Shown: positions 6,952-12,385 of the stretch, piece after piece
Layout: every line of letters begins with the position of its first letter
How positions within the stretch are numbered: position 1 is the first letter of the stretch
NCBI GenBank assembly: GCA_003096255.1
Contig: PIXS01000222.1
Location: forward strand, 1-12,385
Direction of reading: 5' to 3'
Length of the DNA stretch: 12,385 nucleotides
From: Candidatus Bathyarchaeum sp.
GTDB taxonomy: Archaea; Thermoproteota; Bathyarchaeia; Bathyarchaeales; Bathyarchaeaceae
Notes under the pieces: generated by a model
Databases searched by the model: none
What the model saw: only the letters and a program-made list of their open reading frames with translations
Told to the model about the DNA's origin: nothing
Translations under genes and position numbers: made by a program

Positions 6952-8037
6952 CTAATGACCAAACGAACGCCTTTTCTTGAGCAGTAAATAGACAAAAAAG
7001 GGGCACCCTAGGAGTGCGGTAATGATGCCCACAGGAATCTCAGCTGGACTCATAACTGTACGAGACACCGTATCGCACAAGATTAAAACAATAGCTCCCA
7101 GCAATGCAGATGAAGGAAGGAGAATTCTGTGATCAGGTCCAACGAGAAGCCTTGTTATGTGAGGAATAATTAATCCAATGAAGCCGATTATGCCGCTAAT
7201 TGAAACCGCGGCAGCAGTAATCAGGGATGCACAAACTAACATTTTTTTGTTAAGGCTATCTACATCTACTCCAAGATGTTTTGCTTGAGATTCTCCTAGT
7301 GAAATCAAATTCAAATCCCTAGCGTAGAAGTAGATTACAGTTGCTCCAATCAGAATTAAAGGAGAAGCTATGACAACATGGTTCCAACCAGAGACCTGAA
7401 GACTGCCAAGAATCCAGTACACAATCCCATGCAAAGCCTCGCTGCTAATCAATTTAACTAATGCTACAATGGCCGACAAAAAACTGTTTGCTGCAATGCC
7501 AATTAAGAGCATGGTCAGCATGGAGAGACCACCAGCACGACTTGAAATAGTGTAAACTATTAGGATTGTCCCAAGAGCTCCAATAAACGCCATTAGGGGT
7601 ATTGAGTATAGATAGCCGAGGAAGGAAATGCCAAATCCGAAAGCTATAGCAACAGAAGCACCTAAACTTGCTCCTGCAGAAATGCCGAGGATGTAAGGGT
7701 CAGCCATGGGGTTCCGAAGTAGGCCTTGAAGAACAACACCAGAGCACGTTAACGCAATTCCAACAATTGCTGCTGCAAAAACACGAGGCAATCGTACCTG
7801 AAGAACAACCTCGGTTTCTATGGAAGAAGCACTACTCTTAACCAGATCGCCAAGTATGGGTATGTTCTTTGTCAGGATTGAATATACATTAATGGGCGAA
7901 ATCTGCATTGGTCCTATTGCTACAGAAAATATGATTGTCAGTATCAAAGTAAAAAAGAGGAGGAAGACGATTAGCTTCCATCTAGATAGACGCTTGAAGT
8001 AATATAGCTGTGGTTCATCTTGAGTCATTAAGTTCAT
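6952..8037 (-). CDS. ABC importer permease, FecCD/BtuC family
   Basis: This 361-residue, highly hydrophobic protein has the roughly ten membrane segments of this permease class. Signature stretches include RLPRVFAAAIVGIAL, GLLRNPMADPYILGISAGA and GFIGLIIPHITRLLVGPDHR; the last holds the region that contacts the ATPase. Members import Fe(III)-siderophores, heme or cobalamin, and the sequence does not say which. It lies 65 bases behind the substrate-binding protein gene on the same strand. The next gene downstream runs the opposite way, so no ATPase follows. The ATG at 8037 is used; another in-frame ATG at 8028 is possible, and neither has a strong ribosome-binding site. Confidence 0.92.
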   Translation of the reverse strand: MNLMTQDEPQLYYFKRLSRWKLIVFLLFFTLILTIIFSVAIGPMQISPINVYSILTKNIPILGDLVKSSASSIETEVVLQVRLPRVFAAAIVGIALTCSGVVLQGLLRNPMADPYILGISAGASLGASVAIAFGFGISFLGYLYSIPLMAFIGALGTILIVYTISSRAGGLSMLTMLLIGIAANSFLSAIVALVKLISSEALHGIVYWILGSLQVSGWNHVVIASPLILIGATVIYFYARDLNLISLGESQAKHLGVDVDSLNKKMLVCASLITAAAVSISGIIGFIGLIIPHITRLLVGPDHRILLPSSALLGAIVLILCDTVSRTVMSPAEIPVGIITALLGCPFFVYLLLKKRRSFGH

Positions 8038-8102
8038 CGACTTCTTTGAGCTTTCATAGTTAGCATACGTGCGTTGACGCCCCTGAAACTTGTTTGAAGA
8101 GT

Positions 8103-9065
8103 TTATTGGTCGAAAAGTTCAGGATGAAATATTTTTGCCAGCTCTTCCAAGCCATCAATAAGTTTAGGTCCAGCAACGGTAATCATGTTCTCGTCAACTT
8201 CATAGATTTGGTCTTCTTGTACAGCAGTTGTTTCATCCCAACTAGAACGATTTCTGACTGTTTCAGGGGTAAGACCGCAGCCCTCAGACATGACGCCTTT
8301 AGAGATTATTATGATGTCAGGATTTGCGTTGAGTATCTCTTCAGTTGAAGTCTCCATGTATTGCTTATCAACAGCCGCAAATACGTTGACTCCGCCAGCC
8401 ATAGAAATCAGTTCGTTAACAACGGAGTCTCCCCCGTAGCTTCCGAAACCACCATTGAAGTAATACTCAACGTAAACAGTTGGTTTATCCAAGTCTTTGG
8501 TTTCATCAATAATCGCTTGAGCCCTGCTTTCCATATCTCCAACAAAGTCTTCGGCTTCATTATCTTGTCCACATATTTGTCCAATCAGGGAAATGTCGTT
8601 AAGTAAACCGTCGAATCCTTCATGTGTTACAATCACGACGGTTTTGCCGAGTTCCGCTAATCGTTCAGCGGTTGAGAGCTGGTATCCTCCTTTGGCGACG
8701 ATTATGTCTGGGGCTAAGCCAACAATTGTTTCAACGCTAATCTGGGAGAATGTTCCTACGCTTGTCAAGTCGCCGCTACTGAGTCTGTCCTGAATTTCAG
8801 GTGAATAGTTAGTGTATGTGGGAGCCCCAACGACCTTTTCTTTTAGGTTTAAGGCAAAGAGTATTTCAGTGCAGCTTGGTGCTATTGACACAATCCTGTC
8901 TGGATATTCCGTAATTGTGACAGTTCTTCCGACGCCATCAACAATTGTAAGTGGAGAAGTAAGCTCGTCAGATTGTAGGGATTGGTACCAAACGATTATT
9001 CCCCCGATTGCCCCTACGATAACGGCTATCACAATAATTGTTATGATTAGTTTGTTTTTGTTCAT
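8103..9065 (-). CDS. Membrane-anchored substrate-binding protein of an iron-siderophore/cobalamin-type ABC importer
   Basis: The 320 residues comprise an N-terminal membrane anchor (about 5-27) followed by a periplasmic-binding-protein type 2 fold of the BtuF/FhuD/FepB class. Landmarks are the opening strand TIVDGVGRTVTI, PDRIVSIAPSCTEILFAL and PDIIVAKGGYQLS, the long connecting helix, and a C-terminal lobe with PDIIIISKGVMSEG. It captures the ligand outside the membrane and hands it to the permease encoded next. I chose the ATG at 9065; a TTG at 9074 would add three residues, and neither has a clear ribosome-binding site. The TATA-like box predicts a leader of about 18 bases to the ATG. A perfect palindrome overlaps the start of transcription, so repression by a metal- or cofactor-sensing protein is plausible. 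Confidence 0.9.
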   Translation of the reverse strand: MNKNKLIITIIVIAVIVGAIGGIIVWYQSLQSDELTSPLTIVDGVGRTVTITEYPDRIVSIAPSCTEILFALNLKEKVVGAPTYTNYSPEIQDRLSSGDLTSVGTFSQISVETIVGLAPDIIVAKGGYQLSTAERLAELGKTVVIVTHEGFDGLLNDISLIGQICGQDNEAEDFVGDMESRAQAIIDETKDLDKPTVYVEYYFNGGFGSYGGDSVVNELISMAGGVNVFAAVDKQYMETSTEEILNANPDIIIISKGVMSEGCGLTPETVRNRSSWDETTAVQEDQIYEVDENMITVAGPKLIDGLEELAKIFHPELFDQ

Positions 9066-9082
9066 TGTTTTCAACCCGTTTA

Positions 9083-9099
9083 GGATGGATTATCCATCC
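9083..9099. promoter_or_regulatory. 17-bp perfect palindrome, probable operator of the importer genes
   Basis: GGATGGAT-T-ATCCATCC is an exact 8-bp inverted repeat around one central base. It lies between the TATA-like box (9106-9112) and the start codon (9065), across the predicted transcription start. A protein bound here would block initiation. Confidence 0.6.
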
Positions 9100-9105
9100 A
9101 TTTCA

Positions 9106-9112
9106 CATATAA
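9106..9112 (-). promoter_or_regulatory. TATA-like promoter of the importer genes
   Basis: On the minus strand it reads TTATATG, with upstream CC as a possible BRE. The predicted start of transcription is near 9083. The remaining bases up to 9251 hold no gene that I recognise. Confidence 0.5.
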
Positions 9113-9251
9113 GGTTTATGATAGTCAACGGGCACAAAAGTCATAACGCAAAAGTTAACTCCAAACTGTATGAGACCTTATTCACATTGACTAATCACAA
9201 AATGGTTAGCCAACAGTTCTCAGTTTCAGTTTTGATGCTGTTTATTTGATT

Positions 9252-9686
9252 TCAGGTGTTAATTTTTCTACGCAGTAGGAAGCCTTCAATGAAGAAAATT
9301 ATCATAGCTATTGCAGTCATTCCTGTCAAGAAAAGGAAGCTTGTTTCGATAACTAGACCTGTAATCATGTAACTTAGAAGGATGATTGCGATTTCTGCTC
9401 CGAAGGCGCCGATAAAAAAGAAGGAGTAGAACATTAGGCGAGGAAAAAGAGTTCTACCCACCCACACGTGACCGCTGACACCCGTTTTTTCTTTGAGGAT
9501 GTAGTCGCCAAACTGGTTCTTCTCGATTAGCCCGAGGGACTCTAGTTTCTGCAGGTGCCGGTGTGCCACGCTTGGGCTGCTGAGGTTTGCTCCTCGCATA
9601 ACGTCCCTAGTTCCAACTGGCCTGTTTTCCCCTACCACATACGCGTAAACGATTAGAGTATTGCCTGCAAGCTCACTACTGCTCAT
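9252..9686 (-). CDS. Membrane-tethered winged-helix transcription regulator (regulator A)
   Basis: The protein has 144 residues. A winged helix-turn-helix domain comes first: RDVMRG and SSPSVAHRHLQKLE (residues 27-49) form the helix-turn-helix, and GLIEKNQFGDYILKEK (52-67) the wing. The motif GHVWVGRTLFP follows, then two membrane segments (about 85-107 and 113-137) joined by a short loop, and a basic tail. DNA reading thus takes place at the inner membrane face. It is a paralogue of regulator B: 29 of 42 residues match over A26-K67. I place the start at the ATG at 9686, not the upstream TTG at 9740, because AGGTG at 9697-9701 precedes it and its N-terminus then aligns with regulator B. It begins 13 bases after the stop of the exported protein gene, so the two form an operon. 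No ligand domain is visible, and the external loop is too short to sense alone. Confidence 0.82.
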   Translation of the reverse strand: MSSSELAGNTLIVYAYVVGENRPVGTRDVMRGANLSSPSVAHRHLQKLESLGLIEKNQFGDYILKEKTGVSGHVWVGRTLFPRLMFYSFFFIGAFGAEIAIILLSYMITGLVIETSFLFLTGMTAIAMIIFFIEGFLLRRKINT

Positions 9687-9699
9687 TGTTGTGTTGCAC

Positions 9700-10482
9700 C
9701 TATGAATTAGGTCCAAACGGAATCGGAAACAGCAAATCAACTGTTGCTAATTCTTCTTCTGTGAAGAGATTGTTGTATAGCCAGCCTTCTTCACCATATT
9801 TTTCGAGCCGTATCTGATCGACGAATTCGTTATCTGCGAATGTAACCACCGTTGAAGATTCAGTGAAGATGACTCCACCTATTCTGTAAACAGTTATGAA
9901 CACAGTTTCTGCTTCTCTTAGGGCTGAAACAACTTTTGGTGTTTCGGAATTTGGAACATCTGGTTTTGATCGCAGTACGGACAGACCTACAGGCCAATTA
10001 TCTTTCGCATAGCCTCCTCCTCCGCCATATTTAGGATCAAACATCGCTGTGTCAAACCAGAAGTCGCGTATGAAGTGGAAGGACTGCATTACAGAAGAAC
10101 TGTCTAGGGCAGTTCCAACTGTATAGTACACGTTGTTTATGGGACCTTTGTCAGTAGTTATCTCTATTCGGTAGTATTCCACGATGCGTTCAGCAAGTTC
10201 ATATTCTGTGTTAGCATTTCGTGTTAAATTGAAAACCATCACGTGTCTCTCATTTACATACGGTTCTATATTGTCGTTGAAGAAATCACTCTCAAAACTA
10301 TAATCAAATGTCATATTCATAGTAACCCAGTAAGAATAGGGTATATTGAAGCTGAACTGCGGCTCAAACGTGTCTTCAGCTTCTGCTGTTGTAGACATCA
10401 AGAAGACCAGAGGGATAACCGATGAAACGCCGATGATTAAGGCGAGAATGCTGCATGCAACCAACTTTTTTTGGGAGTTCAA
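9700..10482 (-). CDS. Exported protein of unknown function, partner of regulator A
   Basis: I do not recognise this family. The 260 residues begin with a basic stretch and a hydrophobic segment (7-29), then TTAEAED (31-37). This suggests either a signal peptide cut near 35 or an N-terminal anchor. The rest is soluble, rich in beta-prone and aromatic residues, with a run of five glycines (GGGGGYA) near the middle, two N-glycosylation sequons (NMT, NLT), and no second membrane segment. The TTG at 10482 is chosen because GGTGGAG (10491-10497) lies 8 bases upstream; the reading frame extends to 10557 but loses that site, and the signal peptide would be internal. The promoter at 10518-10527 gives a leader of about 14 bases. 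A GAAC-N6-GTTC palindrome lies upstream of its TATA box. Confidence 0.75.
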   Translation of the reverse strand: MNSQKKLVACSILALIIGVSSVIPLVFLMSTTAEAEDTFEPQFSFNIPYSYWVTMNMTFDYSFESDFFNDNIEPYVNERHVMVFNLTRNANTEYELAERIVEYYRIEITTDKGPINNVYYTVGTALDSSSVMQSFHFIRDFWFDTAMFDPKYGGGGGYAKDNWPVGLSVLRSKPDVPNSETPKVVSALREAETVFITVYRIGGVIFTESSTVVTFADNEFVDQIRLEKYGEEGWLYNNLFTEEELATVDLLFPIPFGPNS

Positions 10483-10517
10483 TTTTTCATCTCCACCCCA
10501 TACAGTAAGAAAATATG

Positions 10518-10527
10518 AAATATAATT
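10518..10527 (-). promoter_or_regulatory. TATA-like promoter of the exported protein/regulator A operon
   Basis: AATTATATTT on the minus strand predicts transcription start near 10496, just before or within GGTGGAG, which supports the TTG at 10482 over the longer reading frame. Confidence 0.6.
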
Positions 10528-10535
10528 CTCCCCGA

Positions 10536-10567
10536 AGAACAAAAGTGTTCTCTGCAAGAACAGAACA
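10536..10567. promoter_or_regulatory. Operator cluster in the divergent promoter region (GAAC-N6-GTTC plus half-sites)
   Basis: AGAACA-AAAG-TGTTCT (10536-10551) is a perfect palindrome containing GAAC-N6-GTTC. Two further AGAACA half-sites follow at 10557-10562 and 10562-10567. The cluster sits between the two outward-facing TATA boxes and upstream of both, where an activator could contact either promoter. Confidence 0.6.
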
Positions 10568-10586
10568 ATGTAGACTACAGCAAAAA

Positions 10587-10592
10587 TTATAT
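10587..10592 (+). promoter_or_regulatory. TATA-like promoter of regulator B
   Basis: TTATAT, within AAAAATTATATC, predicts transcription start near 10616 and a leader of about 16 bases carrying AGAGG (10619-10623) before the TTG start. Confidence 0.55.
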
Positions 10593-10631
10593 CTACATCA
10601 AAAACAGTGACGCAACATAGAGGCAGTTGTT

Positions 10632-11087
10632 TTGTCAGGCTCGGAAACCAGCGGACTGCAAGGCGTTACCCTAAAAGTTTACGTGTACGTGGTTAAGAGG
10701 AAGGGGCTTGCTGGTCCAAGGGACGTTATGAGAGGCGTGGGTCTAAGCAGCCCAAGCGTAGCCTACAGACATCTTCAGAAACTCGAAAACATGGGCTTGC
10801 TGACAAAAAACGAGTTGGGCAACTATGCTGCAAAAGAAAAGGTTCCAGTCCGAGGCTACGTCTGGGTCGGCAGATCCCTTGTTCCAAACCCTCTAGTCTA
10901 TTCCCTTGTTTTTTTCTGCATACTGATTACAGAATTGGTTGTTCTAACAATCCATTTTTCTGTCGAAACTGACCAATTCAAAATCTTTTTCCTCCTGTTA
11001 ACGTCGATAACAGCTGGAGCCTTAATCCTGTTCCTGATCGAGGGGCTGAGGATGCTCAAAAGAATCAGAACTCGCAATTCTGACTAA
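10632..11087 (+). CDS. Membrane-tethered winged-helix transcription regulator (regulator B)
   Basis: The 151-residue protein has the same build as regulator A. Helix-turn-helix: PRDVMRG and SSPSVAYRHLQKLE (29-52). Wing: GLLTKNELGNYAAKEK (55-70). Linker: GYVWVGRSLVP (75-85). Two membrane segments (about 87-109 and 117-139) flank a loop of only about seven residues, followed by the basic tail RMLKRIRTR. Both regulators keep a Glu in the first membrane segment (E101 here, E98 in A) and another at the end of the second (E137, E134). The start is TTG with AGAGG 8 bases upstream. It is transcribed divergently from the exported protein/regulator A operon and followed by the LamG gene. It may bind the GAAC-N6-GTTC sites on either side of it; this is inference. 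Confidence 0.85.
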   Translation: MSGSETSGLQGVTLKVYVYVVKRKGLAGPRDVMRGVGLSSPSVAYRHLQKLENMGLLTKNELGNYAAKEKVPVRGYVWVGRSLVPNPLVYSLVFFCILITELVVLTIHFSVETDQFKIFFLLLTSITAGALILFLIEGLRMLKRIRTRNSD

Positions 11088-11092
11088 ATTGT

Positions 11093-11130
11093 CGGAACTG
11101 CCCCGTTCCGCTTCAAGAACGACCCTGTTC
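11093..11130. promoter_or_regulatory. Tandem GAAC-N6-GTTC operators upstream of the LamG gene
   Basis: CGGAAC-TGCCCC-GTTCCG (11093-11110) is a perfect palindrome. GAAC-GACCCT-GTTC (11117-11130) is a second copy exactly 22 bp downstream, two helical turns. Given the distance between operator and TATA box at 10522, a TATA box is expected near 11145, where only a weak CTAAGAGAA is present. Expression may therefore need an activator. The first copy could form a hairpin, but no T tract follows, so a terminator is less likely. Confidence 0.58.
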
Positions 11131-11188
11131 CGTAGGGAGAGCTAAGAGAATCTTTTCAGTTATCAGCAACATCAAGGAGCTACGATTT

Positions 11189-12121
11189 ATGAAACTCAAC
11201 AAAAAACAATCTGTAATTTCTCCTCATTCTGCATCCATACTAATGGTAATAGCATTGAGTGGATTGCTTGCAACTATCCCCATAGGTCAGTGTGCCGATG
11301 TCCAAACTGTGGGCTTGTGGCATCTTGACGAACTAGAGCCAAACGATTACATGGTTACTACACCCGACGCATTAGGCTACAATCATGGAACAGTAGGCGG
11401 TGAACCATCCCTTGTTGAAGGAAAATTTGACAAGGCTTTAGATTTTAACCAAGGCAGCTTTGTTTATGTGCCCATACGGTTTCTGGTAGGCTTTCCGCCC
11501 ACTCCAGAACCCACATACATACCCATTTCTCCCAACCTAGACATCCAAAAAGAACTAAAAATTGAGGCATGGATAAACGTCAAAGAATTCACAAACGCAA
11601 CATACAACAACATTGTAGTAAAGGTCACAAGAACAGGCCCTGAAATAGAAGACGTAACCAGAGTCTTCGGACTTGCAGTGAAACCAAGCCCTGAACAGGA
11701 CGGAAAAGGGGTTCTCAGTGGTTGCGTGTTCACTGATTCTAGCGGATTCAACGAAATCTTGACAATAGAACCCGTTGTTTCTTTGAATCAGTGGATGAAT
11801 GTTGCATTCACGCGCACATCCACGGGCATGCACCTATACGTGAACGGGGAAGAACAGAACGTCAAAGCAATCGAGGGAGTGCAGAATCCTGTGGGCTCAA
11901 TCATAAATGGAACTGAAGTTTACATTGGACACGACTCAGAGGTCATAATAGATGAAGTTAAAATCAGTGACCTTGCCCCAGAAGAGGTTCTTTCAGCACA
12001 GATCGACATTGGAAACAACACGCTAATCGCTATTGTCGTCGCTGTTGTGGTTTTCGCTACGGCATGGGTTCTGCGTAAATTCATCCAAACCTGGGTGATT
12101 TATTCAAAATCCCGAAACTAG
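11189..12121 (+). CDS. Cell-surface LamG-domain protein anchored at both ends
   Basis: The protein has 310 residues. An N-terminal hydrophobic segment (about 15-33) is followed by one LamG/concanavalin-like jellyroll (about 41-265). Its marks are GLWHLDE at the first strand, GKFDKALDFNQGSFVYVP, ELKIEAWINV, the long strand NQWMNVAFTRTSTGMHLYVNG, EVYIGHD and the closing IDEVKISD. A C-terminal membrane helix (279-295) and basic tail (RKFIQTWVIYSKSRN) hold it in the membrane with the jellyroll outside. Such domains bind glycans or proteins; no enzyme motif is visible. The ATG has AAGGAG 9 bases upstream. It lies 101 bases behind regulator B, and the gap holds two copies of the operator. A natural reading is that it is a regulated surface target, or a sensor partner, of the membrane regulators. 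Confidence 0.85.
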   Translation: MKLNKKQSVISPHSASILMVIALSGLLATIPIGQCADVQTVGLWHLDELEPNDYMVTTPDALGYNHGTVGGEPSLVEGKFDKALDFNQGSFVYVPIRFLVGFPPTPEPTYIPISPNLDIQKELKIEAWINVKEFTNATYNNIVVKVTRTGPEIEDVTRVFGLAVKPSPEQDGKGVLSGCVFTDSSGFNEILTIEPVVSLNQWMNVAFTRTSTGMHLYVNGEEQNVKAIEGVQNPVGSIINGTEVYIGHDSEVIIDEVKISDLAPEEVLSAQIDIGNNTLIAIVVAVVVFATAWVLRKFIQTWVIYSKSRN

Positions 12122-12143
12122 AAACGTTCGCAAGTGATGAAAA

Positions 12144-12385
12144 GTGGGCGTCGGCATCAAACTCCTACAATTGCTGCTCAGACAGAAACTCACAGGCAAG
12201 GGACTGAAAGGAGAACCCCTGACGCCACAGATTGTATCCTTTGCTGTCACCAAAGCATGCAACCTACTATGCCTACACTGCCACGCTGACGCACGGGAAC
12301 CATTCCCCAACGAACTCACACTAAAGGAAGGACTGCAGGCAATAGATGAGCTGGCGATGCTTGGAACTGAAGCACTGATGTTTAG
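12144..12385 (+). CDS. Radical SAM enzyme, N-terminal part (cut by window edge)
   Basis: Eighty codons are visible before the window ends. C39, C43 and C46 in TKACNLLCLHCHADA form the C-x3-C-x2-C motif that holds the [4Fe-4S] cluster cleaving S-adenosylmethionine. The next motif (GGEP) would lie just beyond the edge, after LMF. The C-x-H-C-x-A-D-A version resembles radical SAM/SPASM proteins of the AhbC/AhbD/NirJ/PqqE type, but the substrate-specific C-terminal half is missing, so no precise function is given. The GTG at 12144 is the only reasonable start: an in-frame TGA lies two codons upstream. GTGAT at 12134-12138 can pair with the 16S tail. It follows the LamG stop by 22 bases and may be read in the same transcript. 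Confidence 0.82.
   Translation, partial: MGVGIKLLQLLLRQKLTGKGLKGEPLTPQIVSFAVTKACNLLCLHCHADAREPFPNELTLKEGLQAIDELAMLGTEALMF

Noticed and set aside
9195..9220. Imperfect hairpin ACTAATC / GGTTAGC downstream of regulator A
   Set aside because: The stem needs a mismatch and a G-T pair and has no T tract in the right place, so neither terminator nor operator can be supported.
9252..9740. Longer form of regulator A starting at TTG 9740
   Set aside because: It overlaps the upstream gene by 41 bases, lacks a ribosome-binding site, and adds an N-terminus absent from paralogue B, whereas ATG 9686 has AGGTG upstream and aligns with B.
11093..11110. Terminator hairpin for regulator B
   Set aside because: The stem is good but is followed by CTTCAAG, not a T tract, and the same half-sites recur 22 bp on and in the divergent promoter, which fits an operator better.
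1..12385. tRNA, rRNA, CRISPR array, insertion sequence or attachment site
   Set aside because: I looked on both strands and saw no cloverleaf, regular repeat-spacer pattern, transposase motif or flanking direct repeats.

Overview
The window looks archaeal. Several genes are preceded by TATA-like boxes about 26 bases upstream of the expected transcription start. Leaders are very short or absent, TTG and GTG starts are common, and isopropylmalate isomerase is split into two archaeal-type subunits. The membrane-tethered winged-helix regulators, LamG surface protein and mesophilic base composition recall Bathyarchaeia-like lineages, but that placement is an inference from gene style and was not tested by any search.

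Layout. (1) 1-324, minus: N-terminal part of a UbiA-family prenyltransferase, apparently leaderless. (2) 580-4898, plus: a compact leuC-leuD-leuB-leuA operon. It encodes isopropylmalate isomerase (two subunits), a 3-isopropylmalate dehydrogenase-type enzyme and 2-isopropylmalate synthase. Specificity residues in LeuD (Val26) and LeuB (Val84) favour leucine over homocitrate chemistry. (3) 5156-6940, plus: a membrane acyltransferase-3 protein followed by a membrane-anchored SGNH hydrolase, probably an O-acylation pair acting on an extracellular glycan. (4) 9065-6952, minus: a substrate-binding protein and FecCD/BtuC permease of an iron-siderophore/cobalamin-type importer. No ATPase gene lies beside them, and a perfect 17-bp palindrome sits between the TATA box and the start codon. 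(5) 9252-12121: two divergent units, each pairing a membrane-tethered winged-helix regulator with an exported protein. One is an unknown 260-residue exported protein plus regulator A (minus); the other is regulator B plus a doubly anchored LamG protein (plus). (6) 12144 to the end: start of a radical SAM enzyme, cut by the window edge.

The most interesting part is region 5. The two regulators are paralogues with nearly identical DNA-reading helices. The same palindrome, GAAC-N6-GTTC, occurs three times: once in the divergent promoter region and twice in tandem, 22 bp apart, upstream of the LamG gene. I found no other exact copy in the window by eye. The copy at the divergent promoter lies just upstream of a TATA box, where archaeal activators usually bind. 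Together this suggests a small self-wired circuit in which membrane-embedded transcription factors control surface proteins. I know of no description of it.
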